Positions 7,870 to 16,478 of a DNA stretch of 64,000 nt are shown one piece after another. The DNA is from Algoriphagus pacificus (GTDB lineage: Bacteria; Bacteroidota; Bacteroidia; Cytophagales; Cyclobacteriaceae), in the NCBI RefSeq assembly GCF_017254845.1, contig NZ_JAFKCU010000001.1:455048-519047 (forward strand). Direction: 5' to 3'. Position 1 is the first letter of the stretch. Every line of letters begins with the position of its first letter. Below the pieces are notes generated by a model, which did not search any database, was not told where the DNA came from, and worked only from the letters and a program-made list of their open reading frames with translations. The translations under genes were made by a program, and so were the position numbers.

Positions 7870-9011
7870 TAGACAGATTTGATTTTAATAATTCCTTTAA
7901 TTTTCATTGCTTTTGTTTTCAGTTTGGAAACATCCTCATCCAAAACTGTTACATGGCCCATTTTACGGAAGGGTTTTGTCAATTTCTTTCCATACATGTG
8001 AATATACACGCCTTTCTCAGCTATGGCCTCATCTTGGCCTTCCACTATTGCTGGTCCCGTAAAACCTTCCTCTCCTAATAAATTGATCATGGCGGCTGGA
8101 CATCTCAAATCCGGATTTCCTAAAGGCCAGTTCATAACAGATCTCAAATGCTGCTCAAACTGAGAAGTGAAATTTGCTTCAATAGTATGATGCCCGCTGT
8201 TATGCGGTCTCGGGGCTATTTCATTCACAAGTACTTCTCCTTCTTTGGTCACAAACATTTCCACCGCCAAGATTCCAACCATACCCAATTTCAAAATCAC
8301 CTCTTTGGCAATTTCCTTAGCCTTTTGCTCAACTTCTGCGGAAATATCAGCCGGGGCAAATAAAAACTCAACCAAATTAGCTGTAGGGTGAAAGGCACAT
8401 TCCACTGCTGGATAAACAATCAGATCACCTGATTCATTTCTGGCAACTGTCACTGCAATTTCTTTATCGAAATCTATCAGCTTCTCCAATAATCCTGGCG
8501 CATCAAAAGCATTTTTGAGATCGGCTTCAGTTCTCAATAGCTGTACACCTCTTCCATCATAGCCTTCTTTTCCCAACTTATTCACAGCAGGAAGAAAACC
8601 TTTATTGTGGATAACTTCTGCTTTATTCTCGGTTAAAATAAATTCAGCAGTAGGAATTCCCTGCTCTTTATAAAATTGCTTTTGCTCCCTTTTGTCTTGA
8701 ATCAGTTTTAAAATCTGAGGCTGTGGATAAACTTTCTTTCCTTCTTTCTCCAATTGGATAAGTGCCTCAGCATTTACGCTTTCTATCTCTACAGTAATGA
8801 CATCACATTCCTTTCCAAAAGCATAAACCGTATCAAAATCCTTTAAAGAACCCACTGCGAATTTCTGACAAAGATCCTTGCAAGGAGCATTTGGATCAGG
8901 ATCTAAAATGTGGATATCTTGATTGTAGTTGATAGCAGACTGAATAAGCATTCGGCCTAGCTGCCCTCCACCGAGGACTCCTAAAATGGGTGATTGAGTT
9001 TGTTGAGCCAT
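7869..9011 (-). CDS. purK: 5-(carboxyamino)imidazole ribonucleotide synthase (PurK)
   Basis: A 380-residue ATP-grasp enzyme making N5-CAIR from AIR, bicarbonate and ATP. It begins MAQQTQSPILGVLGGGQLGR, with the Gly-rich Rossmann-like start, then the ATP-grasp core (GYDGRGVQ, FDKEIAVTVARN) and NEIAPRPHNSGHHTIEA, which is diagnostic for PurK. The ATG at 9011 was chosen over one 10 codons upstream because it puts the conserved N-terminus at the right place. It follows the MutS-like gene by about 50 bp and overlaps purE, so a three-gene transcript is likely. Confidence 0.97.
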   Translation of the reverse strand: MAQQTQSPILGVLGGGQLGRMLIQSAINYNQDIHILDPDPNAPCKDLCQKFAVGSLKDFDTVYAFGKECDVITVEIESVNAEALIQLEKEGKKVYPQPQILKLIQDKREQKQFYKEQGIPTAEFILTENKAEVIHNKGFLPAVNKLGKEGYDGRGVQLLRTEADLKNAFDAPGLLEKLIDFDKEIAVTVARNESGDLIVYPAVECAFHPTANLVEFLFAPADISAEVEQKAKEIAKEVILKLGMVGILAVEMFVTKEGEVLVNEIAPRPHNSGHHTIEANFTSQFEQHLRSVMNWPLGNPDLRCPAAMINLLGEEGFTGPAIVEGQDEAIAEKGVYIHMYGKKLTKPFRKMGHVTVLDEDVSKLKTKAMKIKGIIKIKSV

Positions 9012-9062
9012 AGCAAAATTTGAAGCACAAAAATACGACAATCTGAGGGAAGGAAAAACCTT

Positions 9063-10832
9063 TTATTGATCCTGAAAGCGAATCCCCATCAACTCCATCA
9101 ATTTATGTGCATTGAAACTGGGACATGCACCAGCTTTTAGCTTGTAATCAAAGTTGATCGTATTATCCAGTATTTCGGAGTGAAAACTCCGGTTTTCTAC
9201 GGTGTCAATTTTCTCCTCCAAAGCAGAAAGTTCAATGTCATGTGTACTGACAATCCCTAGTGCTTTGGTTTTTGCCACTTGTCTTACCAAGGCTTCACTT
9301 CCGGCAATTCGGTCTTCGGTATTTGTTCCTTTCAGAATTTCATCGAGTAAAAAGAAAATCGCTTCGCCCTTTTCCAGCCTTTCAATCAATTGATGAATCC
9401 TACTAAGCTCGGCATAAAATGAACTTACGCTTTCTCCCAGATTATCAGTGTTTCTCATACTTGTGTACAGCTGAAATTGTCCAAGCAGCAGATTTTTGGC
9501 AAAAGGCTTTAATCCCATATTCGCCATCACACAATTGATTCCTAAGGTTCGCATAAAGGTGGTTTTCCCACTCATATTAGCTCCTGTCAATAGAATAAAA
9601 CGCTTTTGATCCCCAAGTGAAAAGTCATTAGCAATGGCAGTGTCTGGCTTGAGAAGTGGATGAGCAATTGCTTCGGCAGTAAGAATAGAATCTTCTGTCC
9701 AAGTGATGTTTCCTGATGATCCTAATTCATATTCGAAGGATCCTAGAGAAACCAATATCTCCCAATCTTCTAACACTTCAGGAATTCTAGACAATTCATG
9801 CCCATGGTGATTCATCCATAGTTGAAGCTTGCGATATAAAAACAAATCAGTCCATAAAAGCAGATTGAATGGGATGTATAAAATATTCAGTCGGTTATCG
9901 ATCCAAAGTCCTAAACGGTCCAATTGATGAAATAAATGAGAGGCGCTTTCACTTTCTGTTAAGATCAAAGACTGTTTTTCCTTCAAAAAATCGGAAGAAA
10001 AATTCATCTTTTCCAGCACTACAAGCCAAGTTGTAAAAGCCTTCAATTGTTGTCGAGATGGGAGTTTTTCTGAGGCTTTTTTCAAAGGTTGAAATACCAA
10101 TCCTAAAGGGATCAAACCCAACAAAATCCATAATCCCAAAAAAGCCGCTGGGATAATTCCCAAAGCAACAAATACAATAATAGACAGCCCACCCAAAGGT
10201 CCTAAAAATGCAAAAATGGTATTGAAAGTTGAAACTGGCTTTTTTTCGTCCAGCCATTGCTGCCAATTCTTATTTGACTTTTCATCGGAGTAAAAAGCCT
10301 TTCCTATACTTTCCATCGCCCTTAGAAAAGTAGGATGATCCCCCAATTCTGCACTTGCCTCCTGAAAAAGTATTGCTTTTTGGGAATCAAATGGAGCTTT
10401 CATATTCTCAGCCAACTTAACTTTTGCTCCTTTTGAAACCGTATGATTTACTAACTGGAAGAGGGAATGATCTCCAAACAAATCCAAGTCATTTGCAAAA
10501 GGATGATTTTTATCCTGGAACTCTGCGCCAGGATCAATACCCTGAAGTGTCCTTGAATTTCTCTTTTCTGCATTATTCAAGATGCTTGTCAACGCCAAAT
10601 AGATTGCTTCTTGATCTTTCAGGAAATTATATCTCTGGACAGAAATGACAAATAATGCGGAGGCGGCAATCAATGGGAAAAACCAAAGCAATGATTGGGA
10701 AAATGTCAAAACAAAAGAAATCCCCATTCCAATAAAAATAGCCAACCTGATAAAAGCCAAACTTCCTACTTTGGACTTTACATCACTTATTTTCCCGGCT
10801 AAATCGCTGGTTTCAAAATCAAATGCCTTCAT
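9063..10832 (-). CDS. Membrane-associated MutS domain V ATPase
   Basis: A 589-residue protein with an N-terminal hydrophobic pair (residues about 27-65), a further membrane-like stretch around residues 205-250, and a C-terminal MutS-type ATPase. Walker A is GANMSGKTT near residue 415, and the Walker B/D-loop region is FFLLDEILKGTNTEDR followed by STHDIEL. It lacks the mismatch-recognition domain (no FYE motif), so it is not canonical MutS or MutS2. Membrane MutS-like proteins of this build are common in Bacteroidota with unknown function. It is upstream of purK on the same strand, which probably reflects shared transcription rather than shared biochemistry. Confidence 0.88.
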   Translation of the reverse strand: MKAFDFETSDLAGKISDVKSKVGSLAFIRLAIFIGMGISFVLTFSQSLLWFFPLIAASALFVISVQRYNFLKDQEAIYLALTSILNNAEKRNSRTLQGIDPGAEFQDKNHPFANDLDLFGDHSLFQLVNHTVSKGAKVKLAENMKAPFDSQKAILFQEASAELGDHPTFLRAMESIGKAFYSDEKSNKNWQQWLDEKKPVSTFNTIFAFLGPLGGLSIIVFVALGIIPAAFLGLWILLGLIPLGLVFQPLKKASEKLPSRQQLKAFTTWLVVLEKMNFSSDFLKEKQSLILTESESASHLFHQLDRLGLWIDNRLNILYIPFNLLLWTDLFLYRKLQLWMNHHGHELSRIPEVLEDWEILVSLGSFEYELGSSGNITWTEDSILTAEAIAHPLLKPDTAIANDFSLGDQKRFILLTGANMSGKTTFMRTLGINCVMANMGLKPFAKNLLLGQFQLYTSMRNTDNLGESVSSFYAELSRIHQLIERLEKGEAIFFLLDEILKGTNTEDRIAGSEALVRQVAKTKALGIVSTHDIELSALEEKIDTVENRSFHSEILDNTINFDYKLKAGACPSFNAHKLMELMGIRFQDQ

Positions 10833-10964
10833 GCCCAAAGATAGTATTTGCCAGCATGTACGGAAAAAATATAATCACTACCGGAATCCATCCATCTTTC
10901 TGGCAAGGTTTTCCGTACTAGTTTTGAATGAGTTATATTCATAAAACTTTAGAAAAATTTAAAA

Positions 10965-11150
10965 TTGAAACGTAAAAACCCAACTAAAGACAAAGAATTC
11001 AAGGAAGAAGATATTTCTGAGGATTTGGATTTGACTCAAGGAATGGGAATCATTCCAGATGATATTCCTTTTACTCAGAACATCGGCTGTGTGGGAGGCA
11101 AAACCAAATCTGCAAAAACCAGCTCCAAAACGAAAGATGAAAAATCCTGA
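10965..11150 (+). CDS. Small charged hypothetical protein (TTG start)
   Basis: A 61-residue hydrophilic protein from a TTG at 10965; an in-frame stop just upstream (10950-10952) leaves no ATG alternative. It is Lys/Glu/Asp-rich, with a central hydrophobic-containing stretch (LTQGMGIIPDDIPFTQNIGC) and a Lys/Ser-rich tail. No known domain is recognised. The ordered midsection and good coding character argue for a real gene, but it is short and the start is unusual. Confidence 0.5.
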   Translation: MKRKNPTKDKEFKEEDISEDLDLTQGMGIIPDDIPFTQNIGCVGGKTKSAKTSSKTKDEKS

Positions 11151-11265
11151 AATGATTTCTTTTAGAGACTGAATCCCTGTATTTTTAGATTCAAACCATT
11201 TTAAACCTGCTAATATTTTTAGCGTCTAACCATTGTTTTTTAATTTTCCACTCCAAACTCACACT

Positions 11266-12093
11266 ATGAAAAATTTTATGAAATTCCACCCAATCCTATT
11301 GATAGCATTGATTTCCTTTTTAGGGTTCTCATGTGGATCAGATGACGACGAACCAGCTGTTGCGGATACATCCATTGTAGTAGATGTATCTGAAGTAAAT
11401 CAAAAATTTGAAGATCTAGATAATCTGACACTTGCAGTTTTGGAAGAGTCGGGACTAGGAGCAAGAAAAACCGAAACCTCAAGCCCGGATTTTTGCGCAT
11501 CGACTGAATTCACCAAAGATGATGCTACCAAAACGATTACAATTGATTTTGGAGACGGATGCGTTAGTCCGAATGGCGTTTCCAGAAAAGGAAAAGTGAT
11601 CATTAAATATTCAGGAAACTTATTGATTCCAGGAGCAAATATTGTGACGACCTTCGATGGTTATGAAGTAAATGGATATAAAGTAGAAGGTACCAGAACA
11701 TTAACTAATACTGGTATCAATATCATTACAAGTACCATCACGATTGCTGTTAAGATCGAAAATGGAAAAATAACCTGGCCTGACGGTGGCTTTGTGACCA
11801 TCAGCTCTGATGAGGTAAGACAAATCACTTTAGGTAATTCAGGCTATGAAGCTTCCATCACTGGTACAGCATCTGGAAATAGCCGAGATGGTAAACCATT
11901 TGCAGCTGCTATTACGGATGCATTGTCCCTAACTCAGAGTTGCATAGAATCAGGTGTCTATACTCCATCAAGTGGATTGATTGAATTCACTTACCTAGGT
12001 GTGAAAATGACTTTGGACTACGGAACAGGAAGTTGTGATAAAACAGCTACTCTTACTTATCCAGGAGGAGTAAAAGAATTGACTTTTGATTAA
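11266..12093 (+). CDS. Secreted lipoprotein of unknown function
   Basis: A 275-residue protein starting MKNFMKFHPILLIALISFLG with lipobox GFSC (Cys about 23) and an acidic SDDDEP stretch after it, typical of surface-exposed Bacteroidota lipoproteins. The remainder is predicted beta-rich with repeated Gly/Thr/Ser strands (TITIDFGDGC, RKGKVIIKYSG, TLTYPGG). It contains two pairs of Cys that could form disulfides. An upstream ATG 11 codons earlier would spoil the signal peptide. A strong hairpin terminator follows. No catalytic motif is recognised. Confidence 0.8.
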   Translation: MKNFMKFHPILLIALISFLGFSCGSDDDEPAVADTSIVVDVSEVNQKFEDLDNLTLAVLEESGLGARKTETSSPDFCASTEFTKDDATKTITIDFGDGCVSPNGVSRKGKVIIKYSGNLLIPGANIVTTFDGYEVNGYKVEGTRTLTNTGINIITSTITIAVKIENGKITWPDGGFVTISSDEVRQITLGNSGYEASITGTASGNSRDGKPFAAAITDALSLTQSCIESGVYTPSSGLIEFTYLGVKMTLDYGTGSCDKTATLTYPGGVKELTFD

Positions 12094-12114
12094 GCAATCT
12101 CAGTTTAAATGAAA

Positions 12115-12146
12115 AACGGCTATCTTTCGAGGTAGCCGTTTTTTTT
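12115..12146 (+). terminator. Intrinsic terminator after the lipoprotein gene
   Basis: An 8-bp stem AACGGCTA/TAGCCGTT is followed by eight T residues. The T-run abuts the ATG of the next gene, so that gene must use a promoter inside or just upstream of the hairpin, or be expressed by read-through. Confidence 0.8.
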
Positions 12147-12827
12147 ATGATGGATAAAAAGAAAATTGAGGGATTTGAACATATCCGCTATCAAAGACCC
12201 CAAATCAGCCCCGAGCAATTGCTTAAAAATTCAGAAGAATTTTACCAGATGATGGATCAGCGAAGAACTGTCAGAGAATTTGATACCCGCCCTGTTCCTT
12301 TTGAAGTAATGGAAAACATCATCAAAACCGCCAGTACTGCTCCCTCCGGAGCACACAAGCAGCCTTGGACATTTTGTTTGATTTCTGATCCAAATCTTAA
12401 AAAGAAGATACGGGAAGCAGCCGAGGAGGAAGAAAGGATAAGTTATGGTGGTAGGATGTCAGACACTTGGAAAGCAGACCTGAAGCCATTGGGCACTAAT
12501 TGGGAAAAACCATTTTTGGAAGAGGCTCCCTATCTTATCGTCGTTTTCAAACAATCCTATGGCATGGAAAACGGTGAGAAAGTCCAGCATTACTATGTCA
12601 GCGAATCTGTCGGAATTGCTTGTGGATTTTTGATTGCTGCAATCCATCAAGCTGGATTAGTGGCTGTCACACATACACCCAGTCCCATGAACTTTCTTTC
12701 TCAAATTCTGGAAAGGCCTTCCCATGAAAAGCCATATCTGCTCGTTCCTGTTGGCTATCCAAAATCTGAAACTTTTGTCCCAGATATAAATCGAAAAGAA
12801 CTGAAAGATGTGTTGATAAAGTATTAA
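12147..12827 (+). CDS. Iodotyrosine-deiodinase-type nitroreductase-fold flavoprotein
   Basis: A 226-residue FMN enzyme of the nitroreductase superfamily (a second ATG at 12150 would shorten it by one). The FMN phosphate site is QRRTVREF, followed by STAPSGAHKQPW. The lid segment EEERISYGGRM followed by LKPLGTNWEKPF reproduces the Glu, Tyr and Lys spacing used by human IYD and characterised bacterial homologs to clamp the zwitterion of halotyrosine. C-terminal HYYVSESVGIACG and HEKPYLLVPVGYP also match IYD better than generic nitroreductases. The likely reaction is reductive dehalogenation of mono-iodo or bromotyrosine. Substrate preference is inferred from family knowledge. Confidence 0.9.
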   Translation: MMDKKKIEGFEHIRYQRPQISPEQLLKNSEEFYQMMDQRRTVREFDTRPVPFEVMENIIKTASTAPSGAHKQPWTFCLISDPNLKKKIREAAEEEERISYGGRMSDTWKADLKPLGTNWEKPFLEEAPYLIVVFKQSYGMENGEKVQHYYVSESVGIACGFLIAAIHQAGLVAVTHTPSPMNFLSQILERPSHEKPYLLVPVGYPKSETFVPDINRKELKDVLIKY

Positions 12828-12856
12828 AAAAGGCGACCTGTTTGGATCGCCTTTTT
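12827..12856. terminator. Bidirectional terminator between flavoprotein and MscS genes
   Basis: A 10-bp stem (AAAAAGGCGA/TCGCCTTTTT) with a 10-base loop has T-runs in both directions and separates convergent genes. Confidence 0.85.
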
Positions 12857-12858
12857 CA

Positions 12859-13686
12859 TCAGTCTGTAAGAGCCCGAACCTCTCTTTGTGGGAACGGGAT
12901 CGAAATATCGTTTTTCTCAAATGCCTCTTTGATAGCTTCCATTCCATCAAAATAGACTGGCCAGAGCGTTTCAGCATCTGTCCAGACACGAATTATTAAG
13001 TCAAGCGAACTGTCACCAAAACCGTTTAAAAAAACGACCGGAGCAGGATCTTGATGCACTCGTTCATCATTTTTAAATACTTCCAAAACTATTTCTCTTA
13101 CCTTTTTAAGGTCAGAAGAATAAGCTACCCCCACTGAAAAATCCGCTCTTCTGACGGGCTGAGTACTCATATTGACTACATCCGAATTTGCCAAAGCACC
13201 ATTGGGAATGATGATTTCTTTTTTGTCAAATGTGGTCATATGAGTATATAAAATATCAATTCTCACCACAGAGCCTGTATGTCCTTGAGCCGTAATGACA
13301 TCTCCTACTTTAAATGGCTTAAATAACAGGATCAAAACCCCACCTGCGAAATTGGATAAGGAACCCTGAAGGGCCAAACCAATTGCCAAACCAGCGGCAC
13401 CCAAAATTGCTACGAAGGATGTCACTGGTACTCCTAAAATATTGGCAATACCAACTCCTAGGGATACATATAACAAGGCTTTCACCAAGCCAATCAGGAA
13501 TTCATTTAATGAGGGATTGTCATCTCTCTTTTCCAAAAGTCTCCTGAATCCCCTGATCAGTTTATTGATTAAAAATTTACCTACTATATAAAATAAGAGG
13601 GCGTAAATAAGCGAAGGAACAACTTTTCCAGCCAGTTCGATAGCCTGTTCCCAAATGGCGCTGATTGTTTCTTGTGATAATTCCAT
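12859..13686 (-). CDS. Small-conductance mechanosensitive channel, MscS family
   Basis: A 275-residue channel starting MELSQETISAIWEQ. It has N-terminal helices (VVPSLIYALLFYIVGKFLI and the LLYVSLGVGIANILGV region), the pore-lining TM3 (GAAGLAIGLALQGSLSNFAGG) with the Gly/Ala packing pattern, and a cytosolic beta domain (FKVGDVITAQGHTGSVVRID, then IIIPNGALANSDVVNMS). Length is that of the core MscS type. It would release solutes on hypo-osmotic shock. It lies downstream of the methyltransferase gene with only 23 bp between, so it may ride on the polyketide transcript, or it may use its own promoter. Confidence 0.96.
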   Translation of the reverse strand: MELSQETISAIWEQAIELAGKVVPSLIYALLFYIVGKFLINKLIRGFRRLLEKRDDNPSLNEFLIGLVKALLYVSLGVGIANILGVPVTSFVAILGAAGLAIGLALQGSLSNFAGGVLILLFKPFKVGDVITAQGHTGSVVRIDILYTHMTTFDKKEIIIPNGALANSDVVNMSTQPVRRADFSVGVAYSSDLKKVREIVLEVFKNDERVHQDPAPVVFLNGFGDSSLDLIIRVWTDAETLWPVYFDGMEAIKEAFEKNDISIPFPQREVRALTD

Positions 13687-13709
13687 ACTAAAATTTGATT
13701 GATGATTTA

Positions 13710-14414
13710 CTAAAATAAAATAATGACTTGCCAACGGAAAGCCCAATTCCAACTTATCCTATACTTTGTGATTCCTGCCATTTGCAAGATTCTTTCCCAG
13801 TCTTTTCTTGAAAAACTCCTTAAAACAGATAAAGAAGCATCATTTCTGACCATTGCTGATTTGCTGAACAAGGCAGTGAGAAATTTGATACTGTAAAAAG
13901 CAAACCAATGTCTATGGAGATCATTGACCACAATGCCTAATCTGGATTTACTTTTTAGCGACTTTAAAAGGTCTGAAAGCTCGCTATCTGTAAAATGATG
14001 TGTAAAGAGCGTGCAAGTAGCTATATCTACTTTTTCATCTGCAAAATCTTCATGGAAGACGTTCTGAACTTTCCAGGAAATGTTGGATATGTCAGCTAAC
14101 CTAACTCGTGCCAAGTCAATAATGTTCCTATTTGCGTCGATTCCTGTGAAATTAAGCTGTTTTTTATGTTTTTTCGCCCAATTATCCATCACTCGGATCA
14201 TATCTCCTCCCCCGCAACCAATATCAGCGACCGAATAAGATTCCTGAGGATAAGTTTCAAAAACCTTCGAAAGTCCAGTTGTGGTAACATAATTACCTCC
14301 AAGCCATTTATTGATGGTTTTCAGTTCCCTCAAGGTTTGGGCAAGCTCCTCACCTGAACAATCCAAGTCATCCATCAGCTCCTTTTCGGTACTTCTTTGA
14401 GAGAATTTTCCCAT
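13710..14414 (-). CDS. Class I SAM-dependent methyltransferase of the type III PKS locus
   Basis: A 234-residue protein with the SAM-binding motif I VADIGCGGGDMIRVM, motif II FTGIDANRNIIDLAR and an acidic TCTLFTHHFTD post-motif. It has no fused domain. Its ATG overlaps the stop of the PKS gene by one base (TAATG), a strong sign of coupling, so its substrate is probably the polyketide product (O- or C-methylation). Methyltransferase next to type III PKS is a recurrent bacterial arrangement for methylated alkylresorcinols and quinones. Regiochemistry cannot be told. Confidence 0.88.
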   Translation of the reverse strand: MGKFSQRSTEKELMDDLDCSGEELAQTLRELKTINKWLGGNYVTTTGLSKVFETYPQESYSVADIGCGGGDMIRVMDNWAKKHKKQLNFTGIDANRNIIDLARVRLADISNISWKVQNVFHEDFADEKVDIATCTLFTHHFTDSELSDLLKSLKSKSRLGIVVNDLHRHWFAFYSIKFLTALFSKSAMVRNDASLSVLRSFSRKDWERILQMAGITKYRISWNWAFRWQVIILF

Positions 14415-15490
14415 TATTTCTCCAGATGCAAAGTTTCTAAAGTAAGGCCAGGGCCAAATCCCAAAGAAAGAATATCTCCCTCCACAGCTGAATCATGAAG
14501 CATTCTTTCCAAAACAAATAAAATTGTCGCTGAAGACATGTTTCCAAACCTTCTCAAAACTTCCAAAGCATGTTTGTTCACATCTGGGTTTAGCCCAAAA
14601 GCTTCCTGAACTTTGCTGAGAATCTGTCTACCTCCCGGATGAATAGCAAAATGCTTGATTTGGGAAAGGCTGAATTTCTTTTCAAAAAGTGAGATCAATT
14701 TGGTGATTCCTTCATCCAAAAGTGAGGGAATATACTTGCTGAGCTTCATCTCAAAGCCGAAATCGCCGATTCCCCAAGCCATATCTTTTTCTCCTTCCCG
14801 AATGACCTGACTCAGATAGGATTTAATTTTCAAACCACTATTAGAAGCTGTCAAAAGTGCTGCTGCTGCTCCATCAGCAAATAGGGAATTTGCTAAAATA
14901 TTATCCTCCACATATTCCTTCTGAAAATGAAGGGTGCAAAGTTCAACCGAAACCAATAATACATTGGCCTCAGGCTCAGCTTTTAAGATCTTATCTGCCA
15001 GCTTGATACCAGTGAATGCTGCATAGCAACCCATAAAATGAATGCAATAGCGCTCGACCGTTTCAGGAAGATTCAACAAACTCATCAGTTCAAGTTCCAC
15101 TCCTGGAGCCACCATTCCTGTACAGGAGACCAAAATCAAATGAGTGATTTCATCCGAAGCTAAACCCACTTTGTCCAAGCAATTTTTGGATGCTTCAAAT
15201 GCCAATTGGGGTGCGGTCTTGGTGAAAACCTCCATTCTGGATTTAGTTCCTGGAAATGGGCTTAACTCTTTGTTTGTAGGGAAAAAAGTGAATTCACTCG
15301 GATGCTCCTTTTCAAAATCCATCAAGACGCTGTGACGCATCTCAATTCCGGATTTTCGATATAAAAAACTCAGTTTTCTTGATTCCACTTCATCCAGTTG
15401 ATGAGCAAACTTCATAAAACTTGCGATCGAAGCTTGCGGGATAGGCAAACCTGGATTCGCAAGACCAATGCTGACGATGCTGGAATTCAT
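14414..15490 (-). CDS. Type III polyketide synthase (chalcone/stilbene-synthase fold)
   Basis: A 358-residue homodimeric ketosynthase. The catalytic triad is visible: Cys about 155 in HFMGCYAAF, His about 284 in FAIHPGG, and Asn about 317 in GNMSSAT. GFGPGLTLETL at the C-terminus is the usual closing loop. It would extend an acyl-CoA starter with malonyl-CoA to make a resorcinol, pyrone or phloroglucinol-type ring. The gene is divergent from a UbiA prenyltransferase gene and followed by a coupled methyltransferase. The starter and number of extensions are not deducible here. Confidence 0.96.
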   Translation of the reverse strand: MNSSIVSIGLANPGLPIPQASIASFMKFAHQLDEVESRKLSFLYRKSGIEMRHSVLMDFEKEHPSEFTFFPTNKELSPFPGTKSRMEVFTKTAPQLAFEASKNCLDKVGLASDEITHLILVSCTGMVAPGVELELMSLLNLPETVERYCIHFMGCYAAFTGIKLADKILKAEPEANVLLVSVELCTLHFQKEYVEDNILANSLFADGAAAALLTASNSGLKIKSYLSQVIREGEKDMAWGIGDFGFEMKLSKYIPSLLDEGITKLISLFEKKFSLSQIKHFAIHPGGRQILSKVQEAFGLNPDVNKHALEVLRRFGNMSSATILFVLERMLHDSAVEGDILSLGFGPGLTLETLHLEK

Positions 15491-15581
15491 AGGATCAAGT
15501 TAAAGGATATTTTCTAAATTGAATGCTAGCAATACAACCTTCCTCATTTGATAAAGTTATAGGAGCATCCAGAATTACGAT

Positions 15582-16478
15582 ATGATCACAGTTTCCAGTT
15601 TAAAACATCTGAGAATTCCATTTTCTCTCTTTCTGATGCCCGTTTTCTTTTTTGCGCTTGCTTTGACTCCCAACCACAATGAGCTCAGGATTTTATGGGT
15701 ATTTGTTACGCTGCATTTATTTCTTTACCCCTCAAGTAATGGGTACAATAGCTTTTTTGATAAAGATGAAGAAAGCATCGGGGGATTAAAAGTTCCTCCA
15801 AAAGTAACCCCGGATTTATATTGGTTATCAATGGTATTTTTTGGAATTGCTATTGGTTTAGGCTTTCTGATCAATTGGGAATATGCAAGTATGGTCCTAG
15901 TCTATGGATTGGTCAGTATGGCTTACAGTCATCCAGCCATTCGGATCAAAAAATATCCATATGGAAGTTGGTTTATCGCTGGGTTTTTTCAGGGATATTT
16001 CACATTTGCTATGGCATATGTTGGTTTGAGTGGACTAGACTGGAGTACCATTCTAAAACCACATGTGTTGATCCCAGGTATGTTGACAAGTCTGATGCTT
16101 TGGGGTTCTTATCCATTGACACAAGTCTATCAACATCGAGAGGATTCTAAAAGAGGAGATCAGACACTTAGTCTAAATTTGGGGATAAAAGGCACTTTCT
16201 ATTTTGCTAATTTTTTCTTTTTATTAACTGGAATTGCCTTCGTCTGGTACTTTATCGACAGAGGTCAACAGGATGTGATCTGGATATACTTGGGAGCCAT
16301 GCTTCCTATCCTACTTTACTTCTTTATTTGGTTTAGTTTCATTCGTACCAACCCTGAGAAATACGCTTCGTATTCTTGGACAATGGGAATGAATGCCGTT
16401 TCAGCGCTGATGCTAAACGCCTTCTTTATTTATTACTTTTTTGAAAACACCCAGATTCTCCAGGTTTTTGGATATTAA
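15582..16478 (+). CDS. UbiA-family prenyltransferase
   Basis: A 298-residue polytopic membrane protein with about eight hydrophobic segments. The first Asp-rich motif is NGYNSFFDKDEESIGG (NxxxDxxxD) and the second is REDSKRGDQTLS, which bind the Mg-diphosphate of an isoprenyl donor. The family transfers prenyl chains to aromatic acceptors (quinones, resorcinols). It is divergent from the PKS (91-bp shared promoter region) and convergent with the oxidoreductase, whose stop overlaps its own by four bases. The acceptor is likely the polyketide aromatic ring, an inference from context. Confidence 0.93.
   Translation: MITVSSLKHLRIPFSLFLMPVFFFALALTPNHNELRILWVFVTLHLFLYPSSNGYNSFFDKDEESIGGLKVPPKVTPDLYWLSMVFFGIAIGLGFLINWEYASMVLVYGLVSMAYSHPAIRIKKYPYGSWFIAGFFQGYFTFAMAYVGLSGLDWSTILKPHVLIPGMLTSLMLWGSYPLTQVYQHREDSKRGDQTLSLNLGIKGTFYFANFFFLLTGIAFVWYFIDRGQQDVIWIYLGAMLPILLYFFIWFSFIRTNPEKYASYSWTMGMNAVSALMLNAFFIYYFFENTQILQVFGY

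Noticed and set aside
9063-10832. True mismatch-repair MutS
   Set aside because: The DNA-mismatch recognition domain is absent and membrane helices are present, so it is a MutS-domain-V paralog.
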